Origin: Burkholderia cepacia ATCC 25416
GTDB taxonomy: Bacteria; Pseudomonadota; Gammaproteobacteria; Burkholderiales; Burkholderiaceae
DNA length: 64,000 nt
Assembly: GCF_001411495.1 (NCBI RefSeq)
Contig: NZ_CP012983.1
Coordinates: 248,001 to 312,000 of the forward strand
Direction of reading: 5' to 3'
The position numbers were made by a program, and so were the translations under genes. The notes beneath the pieces were generated by a model. The model saw only the letters and a list, made by a program, of their open reading frames with translations. It did no database searches and had not been told where the DNA came from. The first letter of the stretch is position 1. The number at the start of each line of letters is the position of its first letter. Below, one piece after another: positions 9,322-18,294 of this stretch.

Positions 9322-9958
9322 CTGCCATCTCCGATTTGAATGATCTTTCTATTGGACGTCTCGACCGTCCGACGGTGAGGCCGGGGCGATCGGATGAGTC
9401 TCCATACCCGTCATGGGTTTCACTTGCATCGTGTCCTGCCCGTCGGCGTGATGCCCGGATGAGCGGCCCGGGGCCTGACAGCGCGCAATTCGTATGAATA
9501 TATATGAAGCCGATTTTGCGCGCTGCAGCGAATCGCGTCACGGGGCCGGTGCGGCAAGGCCGGCGCCCGAAATCCGAAGGCGCCGGATGCCGGAAATCGT
9601 GCGCCGCGGCACGCGATGGATTGCGATTCGCTGTCGACGGCCTTACGGCCGCATCCATTATTCGGCCGGCGGCCGGGGCGAAGCCATGGACACTGATGCG
9701 CGGTCAATCCGGAACTGTTCGGTCGATTTGTCTGCACAGTTTGGACGGTTGTGATTGCGCGTCCGGTTGAACTGCCAGGTTTCATCGGGATCGATGCCTC
9801 TATTGATGCAACTAACGGTCAAGCCTCGGCGGCGCTGGCGAACTGGCGCGAGTCGATAGCCCGCGCCATCCGATCGGCTTTGCAGATGTCGGGGTTCATC
9901 CGACCGGCTCGCTTGCGGATCGTCGGGCCGACTGTGCCGGCCCGATGCGGCGTTGCGC
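9322..9958. other. Gene-free stretch upstream of the Liv-type binding protein
   Basis: About 640 bp without a convincing gene. It should contain the promoter of the binding-protein gene, which reads leftwards. Several short open frames exist but lack a ribosome binding site, a recognisable domain or convincing codon use. I see no RNA gene or repeat in it. Confidence 0.6.
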
Positions 9959-10858
9959 CTAAGCGCGTCCGCGCAACGCCACGAAGATCACGCCGGCGAT
10001 CGCCAGCAGGCCGCCGCACACCGTCTCGATCCCGGGCCGCTCGCCCGTCAGCGCCATCGACAGGGCCGTCGCGACCGCCGGCGTCAGATAGAGGAAGTTG
10101 GCGGCGCGTGCCGCGCCGAAGTAGCCGAGTGCGAAGGTCCAGGTCGCGTAACCCAGCGCGGCCGGGAAGATGCCGAGCATCAGGACGGCCAGCGTCGTGT
10201 CGCGCGATCCGCTCTCCAGCGCCCCGAGCGCGCCGGGCAGCCACGGCGTGAGCAGCAGCGCGCCGGCCAGCAGCGTGTAAGCGGTGCAGGCCAGCGCGCC
10301 GTATACCGGAATCAGCCGCCGCTGCAGCACGAAATAGCTGGCCGAACACAGGGCCGCGCCGAGAATCAGCGTGCTGCCCGCGCCGAGGACGAGGCCGCCC
10401 GGCTGCCCGCGGGCGATCACCGCGATGCCGGCGAGGCTGACGAGCGAGCCGAGCCAGCCCCAGCGATTGAAGCGCTCGCCGAGAAACACGGCGGCCAGCA
10501 GGGCCGTGAAGATCGGCAGGGTGTTCACGATGAAGCTCGCCGCGCCGGCGGACACGGTTTGCTCGCCGGTATTGAGCAGCGCGTTGTACAGCGCGATGCC
10601 GAGAAAGCCGCACAGCAGGAAGCGCAGCGCATCGCTCCGGGTCGGCACGCGCGGCCGCCGCGCCACCAGCCACGCGACGATCAGCACGGCCGCGGTGGCG
10701 AAGCGTGCCGCCGCGAGCTGAAGCGGGGTCAGGCCATGCAGGCCGATCCGGATGAACGGGAAAGCGGACGCCCACGAAACGATCGTGAAGGCGACCGCGC
10801 CGGCCGCGACCAGCGGCTGCCGCGCAGCGCGCGACGACGGTGTGGAGAGTGTGTTCAT
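9959..10858 (-). CDS. EamA/DMT family metabolite exporter
   Basis: A 299-residue inner-membrane protein with about ten hydrophobic segments arranged as two EamA repeats. The first begins at SWASAFPFIRIGLHGLTP and the second near LVLGAGSTLILGAALC. Members export amino acids or other small metabolites. It is divergent from a LysR regulator 57 bp away, the common exporter/regulator pairing. The substrate is unknown. Confidence 0.88.
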   Translation of the reverse strand: MNTLSTPSSRAARQPLVAAGAVAFTIVSWASAFPFIRIGLHGLTPLQLAAARFATAAVLIVAWLVARRPRVPTRSDALRFLLCGFLGIALYNALLNTGEQTVSAGAASFIVNTLPIFTALLAAVFLGERFNRWGWLGSLVSLAGIAVIARGQPGGLVLGAGSTLILGAALCSASYFVLQRRLIPVYGALACTAYTLLAGALLLTPWLPGALGALESGSRDTTLAVLMLGIFPAALGYATWTFALGYFGAARAANFLYLTPAVATALSMALTGERPGIETVCGGLLAIAGVIFVALRGRA

Positions 10859-10915
10859 GCGGCGATGATGCGGCGTCGCGAGATGTTAAGCTAGCGCACA
10901 GATCAGCATCCGGAT

Positions 10916-11908
10916 ATGAAGATGATTCACAGCTCGAGCCGGCGGCCGGTCGGCGCTGCAGCCCGCGCGAAACAGCGCGCGGCGGCGTTGCCCGCCGCGG
11001 CGCCGACGCCGACGCCGGGTTCGCGGCCGCCGCTCGCGAGCCTGGAGACGGTGTGCACGGTCGCGCGCGAGGGTTCGTTCCTGGCCGCCGCCGACGTCTC
11101 CGGCGTGACGCACGGCGCGATCAGCCGGCGGGTGGCCGCCGTTGAAAACTGGCTCGGCCTGAAGTTGTTCGAACGTCATGCGCGCGGCGTGCGCCTGACG
11201 CCGGACGGGCAGCGCTTCGTTGGCCGGATCGAACAGGCGTTCGCGATCATCGACAGTGCGGCCGATCAGTGGCGTTCGCCGCGTGCGCCGCGACTGGTCA
11301 GGATGAGCGTGGTGCCGGCATTCGCGCAGCTGTGGCTGTTCGAGCGGCAGCATGCGCTCGAGAGCGAGGCACCCGCGTTGCAGATCGAACTCGGCATCGA
11401 TCTTCGCAACGTGGATATCGCCGGCGGCGAAGCGGACCTGTCGATCCGGTACGGGCGCGGCAACTGGCGCCAGCTCGAAACCCGTGCGTTCATGCCGGAG
11501 CGGCTCTATCCGGTCGCGCATCCTCGGCTCGCCGCGCAACTGGCTGCGGAGCGCCGCCGGCGCGGCGATGCCGCGTTGCTCGACATGCCGTTGCTGCACG
11601 ATTCCGATGTGACCGGCTGGCGCACGTGGTTCGATGCCCTGGGCGTGCCGTTCAAGCCGCGCGCGCAGGATCGCCGGTTCGAGGATTACAACCTCGTGCT
11701 GGCCGCGGCCGAGGCCGGGCTCGGGGTGGCGCTGGCGCGCGTACCGCTTGCCGACGCCTATCTCAAGCGCAGCGAACTCGTGCGCGTGAGCCGCCTCGAG
11801 GTCGATTCGGTGCTCCGGTATTACTTCGTGCACGCGAAGGGGGAGAATCGGCCGGAGGTGCTGGCGTTGATGGAGCGGATGCGGGCGGCGGTGGCGGCAG
11901 GCACCTGA
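10916..11908 (+). CDS. LysR family transcriptional regulator
   Basis: A 330-residue LysR regulator with an unusually long, basic, Pro/Ala-rich N-terminal extension (about 40 residues) ahead of the winged helix-turn-helix (AAADVSGVTHGAISRRVAAV). The effector domain contains DIAGGEADLSIRYGRGNW, characteristic of the GcvA-like branch. It is likely the regulator of the divergent DMT exporter. A second ATG two codons in is equally possible. The extension could mean the true start is further inside, but no better-placed ribosome binding site is evident. Confidence 0.85.
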   Translation: MKMIHSSSRRPVGAAARAKQRAAALPAAAPTPTPGSRPPLASLETVCTVAREGSFLAAADVSGVTHGAISRRVAAVENWLGLKLFERHARGVRLTPDGQRFVGRIEQAFAIIDSAADQWRSPRAPRLVRMSVVPAFAQLWLFERQHALESEAPALQIELGIDLRNVDIAGGEADLSIRYGRGNWRQLETRAFMPERLYPVAHPRLAAQLAAERRRRGDAALLDMPLLHDSDVTGWRTWFDALGVPFKPRAQDRRFEDYNLVLAAAEAGLGVALARVPLADAYLKRSELVRVSRLEVDSVLRYYFVHAKGENRPEVLALMERMRAAVAAGT

Positions 11909-12096
11909 TCGAAATGGAAATGGTCGTGGCGACCCGCCACGGCGGGCCGGCTGCTGCGAAGGACGCGGTGCGCGATTCGAGGCACTAGGCCGGCAGCGCC
12001 GGATCGACGACAATGCGTCCGCGAAAAACGATGAGGTGGAGAGATGAACGAAAATCGAAAATGTATGCATCCGTGCGGGTGCAAGCGAGGTCAACA

Positions 12097-12765
12097 ATGA
12101 ACAGGCCGGACAAATCGTCGAAAGCGCGTGCAGCGCTCGACCAGCTGTTTTCGGGCATGGCGCCCACGGACGAGACGCGCGCGTCGCGTCCCGGCAACCC
12201 GTTCGAAGCGAACGCAAACGAGGCATCCGCCGGCACGGGCGTGCGCGGCGGGATCGAAGTCACGCTGTCGACCCGGATTCAGCTGCGCGGTTATCCGAAT
12301 GCGGACGCATTCATGAAGCGCATGGCCGAAGCGTGGGGGCTGGATTGGGGGATGTACGACAGCGTCAAGGCCATCGCGACGCTGCCCGCCGGATGGCGAG
12401 CGCGCCGGCTTCCGGAAGTCACGCAGATCGTCGACGGGCACGACGTGCTGCGCGCGGAGAGCAGCCTGCAGGGCGGCGAGATGTCGTACCTGAAAGTGCA
12501 TCCGCGGTACTACATCGACGCACGCAAGGGGTTCGGCTGGGGCAAGTCGTCGAAGGCGTCCGACGATCCGGATCTCGACGGCCCCGACTGGAACTGCTTC
12601 GTGGTCGATCGCGAGAAGTCCGTCGAAGTGCATGAATTGACGACCTCGTCGCTGAAAGCCGACATGGACAACGCACGGGCGACGTTGCTGAAATGGCTGG
12701 ACGAAAACTATCCGAAACATCGCGATCCGTTCGCTTACTGGACGGATTGCGAACGGGCGTCGTGA
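12097..12765 (+). CDS. Hypothetical cytoplasmic protein
   Basis: A 222-residue protein I do not recognise. It has no signal peptide or membrane segment and is rich in charged and aromatic residues (for example AEAWGLDWGMYDSVKAIATL and KGFGWGKSSKASDDPDLDG). Codon use is like that of its neighbours and GCGAGG lies six bases before the ATG. Longer in-frame starts exist upstream but lack a ribosome binding site. The regular alternation of charged and hydrophobic residues suggests a folded globular domain. The next gene follows closely on the same strand and may be cotranscribed. Confidence 0.7.
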   Translation: MNRPDKSSKARAALDQLFSGMAPTDETRASRPGNPFEANANEASAGTGVRGGIEVTLSTRIQLRGYPNADAFMKRMAEAWGLDWGMYDSVKAIATLPAGWRARRLPEVTQIVDGHDVLRAESSLQGGEMSYLKVHPRYYIDARKGFGWGKSSKASDDPDLDGPDWNCFVVDREKSVEVHELTTSSLKADMDNARATLLKWLDENYPKHRDPFAYWTDCERAS

Positions 12766-12877
12766 TGTGGCGTGGCTGCCCGGTTCGGCATCGCGGGCAC
12801 ATGCTGCCCGACCGGCGCCGGAGCGGGGGCGGCACACGCTGCTTCGATTCCTCGGCCGGTTGCGCCGGGGGCGCCAA

Positions 12878-13333
12878 TTGAAACGCGCCAGTGTCGTCCC
12901 GATTCTCTGGGCGGCATTCGCCGCGGCGGTCGGCTCGACTGTCGTCGAACTGCTGCTCTGGCCGATCGCCGGCGATGATGCGATCGGGAACCTGCTGCGC
13001 GACGCACGCCTCACGGCCGCCATCGTGATGGGGCGCCGCGTGCTCGACGCGTCCGCCGGCTTCGATCCGCTGGTCATGGCGGTGGCGACCCTCGTGCATA
13101 TGGTGCTGTCGCTGGTCTATGCGGCGGTGCTGGTGAAAACGATCCGCACCCTGTCGCTCGCGGCCGCGCTCCTCGCAGGCGGCGCGTTCGGCCTCATCCT
13201 GTACGGCGTCAACCTGTACGCCTTCACCGCGATCTTCCCGTGGTTCGTTCCGGTTCGTGGTGCGATCACGCTGGTGGCCCATCTGGTATTCGGGATCAGC
13301 GCGGCGGCGGCCTACCGCTTCGCGAGGCGCTAG
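12878..13333 (+). CDS. Small membrane protein with four predicted helices
   Basis: About 151 residues when read from a TTG preceded by a G-rich stretch (CCGGGGGCG). The protein then starts LKRASVVPILWAAFAAA, a good first membrane helix. Three further hydrophobic segments follow (VMAVATLVHMVLSLVYAAV, LSLAAALLAGGAFGLILYG and a C-terminal one). A GTG at 12767 would add 37 arginine-rich residues and overlaps the stop of the upstream gene, but has no ribosome binding site. Similar short proteins in Burkholderia are often labelled sodium:proline symporter, which the size does not support. Function unknown. Confidence 0.6.
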   Translation: MKRASVVPILWAAFAAAVGSTVVELLLWPIAGDDAIGNLLRDARLTAAIVMGRRVLDASAGFDPLVMAVATLVHMVLSLVYAAVLVKTIRTLSLAAALLAGGAFGLILYGVNLYAFTAIFPWFVPVRGAITLVAHLVFGISAAAAYRFARR

Positions 13334-13339
13334 GCCGGC

Positions 13340-13367
13340 GCCAGCCGCCAGCCGCCAGCCGCCAGCC
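13340..13367. repeat. Four tandem copies of the heptamer GCCAGCC
   Basis: Four perfect 7-bp units directly after the stop codon of the small membrane protein. This is the second heptamer array in the window, again just behind a gene end. Confidence 0.9.
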
Positions 13368-13578
13368 GCGGCATCGACTGTCGAAGGTTCCCGCGTTGAT
13401 CAATCGCACCAGACCCCTGGAATAAGCACGCGCGCCGCATCGTTTAGCCGGCAGGAGACCCTGTACGTAGCGGCGGCGCGTTACCGCCGCGTGGTGAATC
13501 GTGCGTGAGCGATTCGATGTGTCGGGCACCGCCAACGGTGCCCGCGATCTAGCGGTCGGGGGCAATCAGGAGCCGATC

Positions 13579-14088
13579 ATGGGCAACTTGTTTCGATCCG
13601 GGATAGGTATCGTCTGTCTCGGCTGTTCCGCGGCGGTCTTCGCGCAAACGTACGACGATCTGGCGGGCGACACGGCCAACTGCCGTGCAGTCGTCGCGCG
13701 AGCGAACATCGACGGCACGGACCAGCAAATCGTGGGGCGTGCATGCCTGCAGGACGACGGCACATGGCAGTTCGTGCAGAGTCCCGATGGTAGTGTTTTA
13801 TGGTATCCGTCGGTGGACTACCCGTATGCCGACCTGGGGTACTGGGGGCCGCCGCTGTTCATCGGCGCGGGCGTGGGCTTCGTCTTCATCGATCGTTTCC
13901 ACCACTTCCACCATTTCCACCATTTCGATCCGGTCGTTCACGTCAACGGGATGGAACATCGCCGCTTTGGCGTGCCGACCGGTGCCGGTTTTCGCCATGG
14001 CGCGTTCCCGGTCGGCGCGCATCGCGAATTCGGCGGGATGCATGCGTTCGGTGGCATGAACGGGGCGGGGGGCATGCGGCGACATTAG
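13579..14088 (+). CDS. Exported protein with a Phe-His-His repeat
   Basis: A 169-residue predicted secreted protein with a signal peptide ending near AAVFA-Q. A small domain with two Cys residues follows (DTANCRAVVARANIDG and GRACLQDDGTWQF), resembling surface-antigen-type or outer-membrane lipoprotein modules. Next come a hydrophobic YWGPPLFIGAGVGFVFI segment and a striking FHHFHHFHHF run, then a Gly/Met/His-rich tail. CAGGAG is well placed before the ATG. The His clusters suggest metal or proton binding, which is inference. An earlier in-frame start lacks a signal peptide. Confidence 0.75.
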   Translation: MGNLFRSGIGIVCLGCSAAVFAQTYDDLAGDTANCRAVVARANIDGTDQQIVGRACLQDDGTWQFVQSPDGSVLWYPSVDYPYADLGYWGPPLFIGAGVGFVFIDRFHHFHHFHHFDPVVHVNGMEHRRFGVPTGAGFRHGAFPVGAHREFGGMHAFGGMNGAGGMRRH

Positions 14089-14146
14089 GCTCGCATTTCC
14101 GGCTCGATCGTGCGCCTTCTTCCAGCTGCGTCAGGCATGGGTGCGC

Positions 14147-15310
14147 TTACAGGATCGACGCGAGTCTCGGCACCCGGAGCAGGAGGCCGGCAATCAGGTA
14201 GCACGTGACGCAAGCGACACCGCCGGTCACGGCGAATTTCAGGAACGGCGACACCGGCACGGTTCGCCATACGAGGGCGATACCCACCAGCACCGGGGGA
14301 TGGATGATGTAGATCGTGTACGCGCGTCGGGACAGCGACTGCCATGCGCCCGTCAGTCGATCGAAGCGCCGCTGGAAACGGCTGGCAAGAAACAGGCTCG
14401 TTCCCCACGCGACCAGCGGCTCCCAGAATGCGTAGATCACCTCCTGCGGGTGGCCGCGCAATGCAGGAACGTGCTTGGCGAGCAGGTAAGCGACCGGCAG
14501 GACAGGGAGTGCCAGCAGTGCGATGCGCCACCACAGTCTGACCTGCCGTGCCGGCAGATGCTCGATCCAGTGCACGCGCGCGGTCCGGCACCCGGCTGCG
14601 TACAACACGACGTAGCTCGCGAAGTAGCCGAGCTGCAGCCCCCATACGTTGATACCTACCGGCCATCGGGACCGCAACGCCAGTGCCGCGATACCCGTGA
14701 GCAACGCCGCGGCGGCCAACGTCCTGTCGGACGGAAAGGGGTTCCGGTCGGGGCGGTTCGTATCGCGCGCCACGGTGCGCCGGAAGGCGATGTGCCAGAG
14801 TGCTGCAGCTGCGCTGAACATCAGCAGCGCCTCGGCGAACCACATCGGGCCGTTCTCGAACGTGCCTTTCCGCCACAGGCGGCCCAGCGTATCCGCGAAC
14901 GGGTGGCCTGCGCCCGATTGCGCCAGGGCGATCGTTGCCGGGCCGATCACGAAGCCGTACACCAGCAGAGGCAGGCCGAGCCTGATGAACCGGTCGGCGA
15001 GGAAACGTGCGGCGCCCTTGCGATCGATGGACGGCGACGTGTAATAACCGGCCAGGAAAAAGAACAGGCCCATGAAAAAGGCCTGATTGATCGCGCAGAA
15101 GAGCGTCAGCAGTGCGGATTCCACGGACGGGCCGGCAGCCACCTCGTGGTAGTACCACCCGCCGAGCGCGCCGTATGTGATCGCGCAGTGGTGAAAGACC
15201 ACCAGCAACGTCAGGCACGCGCGCAACGCGTCGAGGCCGGCGTTTCGATGGACGGCTGCCGCCGTGTCCTGCCGAGAAGCGAAGTCGACCGGGACGTCCT
15301 GAGCGCTCAT
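14147..15310 (-). CDS. Acyltransferase 3 family membrane protein
   Basis: A 387-residue integral-membrane O-acyltransferase with about ten membrane segments. The family-typical N-terminus RNAGLDALRACLTLLVVFHHC carries the catalytic-type His. Members transfer acetyl, succinyl or other acyl groups to sugars of glycans, or modify small molecules. The family start (MSAQDVPVDF) was preferred over an ATG 42 codons upstream with a basic, low-complexity leader. No glycan genes lie next to it, so the acceptor is unknown. Confidence 0.85.
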   Translation of the reverse strand: MSAQDVPVDFASRQDTAAAVHRNAGLDALRACLTLLVVFHHCAITYGALGGWYYHEVAAGPSVESALLTLFCAINQAFFMGLFFFLAGYYTSPSIDRKGAARFLADRFIRLGLPLLVYGFVIGPATIALAQSGAGHPFADTLGRLWRKGTFENGPMWFAEALLMFSAAAALWHIAFRRTVARDTNRPDRNPFPSDRTLAAAALLTGIAALALRSRWPVGINVWGLQLGYFASYVVLYAAGCRTARVHWIEHLPARQVRLWWRIALLALPVLPVAYLLAKHVPALRGHPQEVIYAFWEPLVAWGTSLFLASRFQRRFDRLTGAWQSLSRRAYTIYIIHPPVLVGIALVWRTVPVSPFLKFAVTGGVACVTCYLIAGLLLRVPRLASIL

Positions 15311-15464
15311 CACGTTGCCTGCGTGGTTGGTCAGCCATGACCCGCCTGGCGACGATCCTGGTCGCGACGACGCATGCGAATCCGGCGGGCGTACAGGTCG
15401 GCACCCTACACCGTTGTTCTTACAACCATCCAACAAGCCGCCCCGCCGTTGGCGCGGCGCCCGC

Positions 15465-16109
15465 TCAGTCGAGCTTGCCGCGCAGGTCGTCGAACGGAAT
15501 CATCACGTGCGTGCGATACGCGGGCCGCGCTTTCAGCCGTTCGTACCACGCCTGCACGTGCGGCAGGTCCGGCCGGGCGATGTCGAGCTCGAAATAGCGA
15601 TACAGATGCGTGCCGGCCGCGATGTCGGCGAGCGTGAGCGTGTCGCCCGCGAGAAACGGTTGCCCGGCCAGCACCGCATCGAGCGTCCGGAAGTATTGCG
15701 CGCACTGCGCGATGCTTTGCTCGACGCGCGCCGTGTCGCGCTGCTCGGGCGGCGTCCGGTAGAAGCCCCGGAACACGCCGTTCAGGAACGTCGGCTGCAG
15801 CGTGGTTTGCGACCAGTCCATCCAGCGGTCGGCGCGCGACTGTTCGGCCGGATCGTCGTGCCAGAAGCTGGGGCGCCCGTAACGCGCGGCGAGGTAACGC
15901 AGGATGCTGTGCGATTCCCAGACGACCGTGCCGCCGTCGTCGATCACGGGCACGCGCCCGTGCGGGTTCATCGCGAGAAAACCGGGCGTGTCGAGCACGC
16001 CGAACTGCCCGCCGGCCGGCACGTGCCGATGCGCGAGCGCGAGCTCGTCGACGAGCCACATCACCTTCTGGACGTTGAATGCACTGCGGCGCCCCCATAC
16101 GGTCAGCAT
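15465..16109 (-). CDS. Glutathione S-transferase family protein
   Basis: A 214-residue glutathione transferase. The thioredoxin-like N-terminal domain (1-80) has SAFNVQKVMWLVDEL at the active-site loop (Ser in place of Tyr or Cys) and GRVPVIDDGG with the conserved cis-proline. VWESHSILRYLAARYG binds the glutathione gamma-glutamyl part. An all-helical C-terminal domain follows, with LADIAAGTHLYRYF. AAGGAGG lies directly before the ATG. Likely role is detoxification of electrophiles. It is followed in the same direction by nothing closely linked; the porin behind it has its own leader. Confidence 0.9.
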   Translation of the reverse strand: MLTVWGRRSAFNVQKVMWLVDELALAHRHVPAGGQFGVLDTPGFLAMNPHGRVPVIDDGGTVVWESHSILRYLAARYGRPSFWHDDPAEQSRADRWMDWSQTTLQPTFLNGVFRGFYRTPPEQRDTARVEQSIAQCAQYFRTLDAVLAGQPFLAGDTLTLADIAAGTHLYRYFELDIARPDLPHVQAWYERLKARPAYRTHVMIPFDDLRGKLD

Positions 16110-16228
16110 GCCGGCCTCCTTGTGTCGTGCGGAACTTGAACGCGGACAGTGTAAACGCCGCAGGCGCGCACCGCGGTGCGCGCCTGCCGGCTGTCGTCCG
16201 TCGCTGTCGTCGCCTGGCGGCGACGCGA

Positions 16229-17401
16229 TCAGAACTTGTGGCGAATCCCGACGATCGCGAGTTCCTGCGTATCGGTGCCGGAGTTCACGCCGTACGAGCC
16301 GACCGACGCGGCGGCCTTCACGACCGCGCCGTTCGCGTTGAGCGTGTTGCCGCTCGCCTTCTGGTAGCCGAACAGCGCATACAGGTCGGTGCGCTTCGAC
16401 AGCGCGTAATCCGCGCCGAGGTTGACCTGGTTGTAGTGCGCGGAAGACGGGCCCGTCAGCGACGTGTAGTTGTAGCCGACACCCGCGCGCAGCGCCGGCG
16501 AGAACTGCCAGTTGAAGAACGCGGAGCCGTTGTTGAACTTCGCGTTCTGGCTGAACGCCGACAGCGTGTCCGCGCCGTACTGCGTATTCGAATACGCGAG
16601 GCCGAAGGTGGCGGGCCCGGCCACGTACTGGCCGGCCACACGCACGATCTGGATCGACTTCGCGCTCGAGAAGCCCTGGTTGATCACGGTGTTGAACAGC
16701 GTGTCCGAGCTGCTCGACCACGTGCGCACGCCGTTCGTGACCGAGGAGCCGCCGTTCGCGTAGAAGAAGCCGGCGCCGAGCGACAGCGGGCCGTTCGCGT
16801 AGCTTGCGCCGAAGCTGTACGTGCGGCCGCTGCCGGTGGCGCCCGCGACGCCGCCGAAGCCGTACAGGCCCTCGAACTGGAAACCCGAGATCAGCGGGCT
16901 CGTGTATTTCACCGAGTTGCTGACGCGCAGGCTGTTGTCGTAGTTGTCGAGGTCGCCCGGCGTCGCGAACACGCCGCCGAAGTAGTTGTCCTGCGTGAGG
17001 CCCTGCACGAGGTCGACGACCGGATCGTACTGGCGGCCGAGCGTGACGGTACCGTACGTGCTGCTTGCGAGGCCGACGACGGCCTTGCGGCCGAATTCGC
17101 GTCCGCCCTGGCCGAGTGCGCCCGTGCCGATGTTGAAGCCGTTTTCGAGCTGGAACAGCGCGGCCAGGCCGCCGCCGAGATCCTCGGTGCCGCGCAGCCC
17201 CCAGCGGCTGCCCGACAGGTTGCCGCTGCTGAACTTGACGAGGCTCGACGCGTTGCTGCCGTTCGCGTTCTGCGCGTTGTGGACATAGGCGATGCCCGCA
17301 TCGGCGATGCCGTACAGCGTGACGCTGCTTTGCGCGTGGGCGCCGGCGGCGAAGAGCGCGGCCGGCAGCGCGAGCAGTGCGAATGAACGGACTGGTTTCA
17401 T
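16229..17401 (-). CDS. Gram-negative porin (Burkholderia/Bordetella type)
   Basis: A 390-residue trimeric outer-membrane porin of the OmpC/Neisseria-like family. The signal peptide ends at GAHA-QSSVTLYG, and SSVTLYGIADAGIAY is the hallmark first strand. Alternating beta strands follow, and the protein ends in a C-terminal phenylalanine (GIRHKF), the outer-membrane assembly signal. The start after GGGGAA was chosen over one 25 codons upstream because it gives a clean signal peptide. Substrate selectivity cannot be read from sequence. Confidence 0.93.
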   Translation of the reverse strand: MKPVRSFALLALPAALFAAGAHAQSSVTLYGIADAGIAYVHNAQNANGSNASSLVKFSSGNLSGSRWGLRGTEDLGGGLAALFQLENGFNIGTGALGQGGREFGRKAVVGLASSTYGTVTLGRQYDPVVDLVQGLTQDNYFGGVFATPGDLDNYDNSLRVSNSVKYTSPLISGFQFEGLYGFGGVAGATGSGRTYSFGASYANGPLSLGAGFFYANGGSSVTNGVRTWSSSSDTLFNTVINQGFSSAKSIQIVRVAGQYVAGPATFGLAYSNTQYGADTLSAFSQNAKFNNGSAFFNWQFSPALRAGVGYNYTSLTGPSSAHYNQVNLGADYALSKRTDLYALFGYQKASGNTLNANGAVVKAAASVGSYGVNSGTDTQELAIVGIRHKF

Positions 17402-17657
17402 TGTTGGATTCCCCGTTGGTCGATTGGTCTGACGAGTCGGTGAACGATACGGACAGCACATCGTCGAGGGAACCAATAAATTGTCGGATCGTTATGAGGC
17501 GGCGCGGAGATGGATGCGCGCGCAACCGGCCGGCGAGCGGTGCATGGGGACGTTATGCGTCATACGCTGGATGAACGATGCGCACATGTGCATCGCGCGC
17601 GCTGCATCGCGACGACGGCTGCAGGGCGTTCACTGTGCGCGCGATCCTGCGCGCGGG

Positions 17658-18170
17658 TCAGTGGTGTTGGTTGCCGGCGCCGAACAGGCGCGGCTGCGCG
17701 GCGTTCAACGCGTCGTCCGCTTCCGGCTGCCACGGGAAAACCCCGTCGCGGTCGGGCCACAGCAACTGGACGCACGGGAACGCGTCGTTGCCGTAGAACC
17801 AGCGGTTCCAGCCGAGATGGGCTTCGTAGTGCGTCTTCTCGACCGGCATCAGCAGCGCGTTCGCGTTGCCGAAGACGGAATCCGTGACCTCGCCGACCGG
17901 CGGCGGCGTGCCGGCTGCGACCATCCGGTAGATGTCCCACAGCACGTCATGGACGATGCGCGCCGGCATCGAGAACACGATGAGTTCCGGAAAACCGTGG
18001 TTGACCCACAGCCCGGTCGTGAAAGAAAACCCGGGTGCGTCCCCTTCCGCGAACACTTCCGTGCGGAACCACCCGTGCTGACGAATCCGCTGCAAGAATC
18101 GCTGCTCGTCTTCCTCGAGCACCGAATCGGGCGCGTCGAGCGCGGTGGCGATATCCGGTCGCGTGGTCAT
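17658..18170 (-). CDS. DUF4262 domain protein
   Basis: A 170-residue cytoplasmic protein recognised as DUF4262 from the pattern GFSFTTGLWVNHGFPELIVFS and the later YEAHLGWNRWFY. AAGGAGCC is well placed before the ATG. The molecular role of the family is unknown. It sits between the porin and the ABC exporter, all on the minus strand but with gaps large enough for separate promoters. Confidence 0.8.
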   Translation of the reverse strand: MTTRPDIATALDAPDSVLEEDEQRFLQRIRQHGWFRTEVFAEGDAPGFSFTTGLWVNHGFPELIVFSMPARIVHDVLWDIYRMVAAGTPPPVGEVTDSVFGNANALLMPVEKTHYEAHLGWNRWFYGNDAFPCVQLLWPDRDGVFPWQPEADDALNAAQPRLFGAGNQHH

Positions 18171-18294
18171 GCGGGGCTCCTTGGATCTGCGTCGGGCGAC
18201 GGGAAGCCGGGGGCCGGCATCCCGCCGGCGGGAATGCGACCGTCGCCGAACCGGCCGGCGATCGCCGTGCGCCATGTTGCCACAGCGGTCCCGC

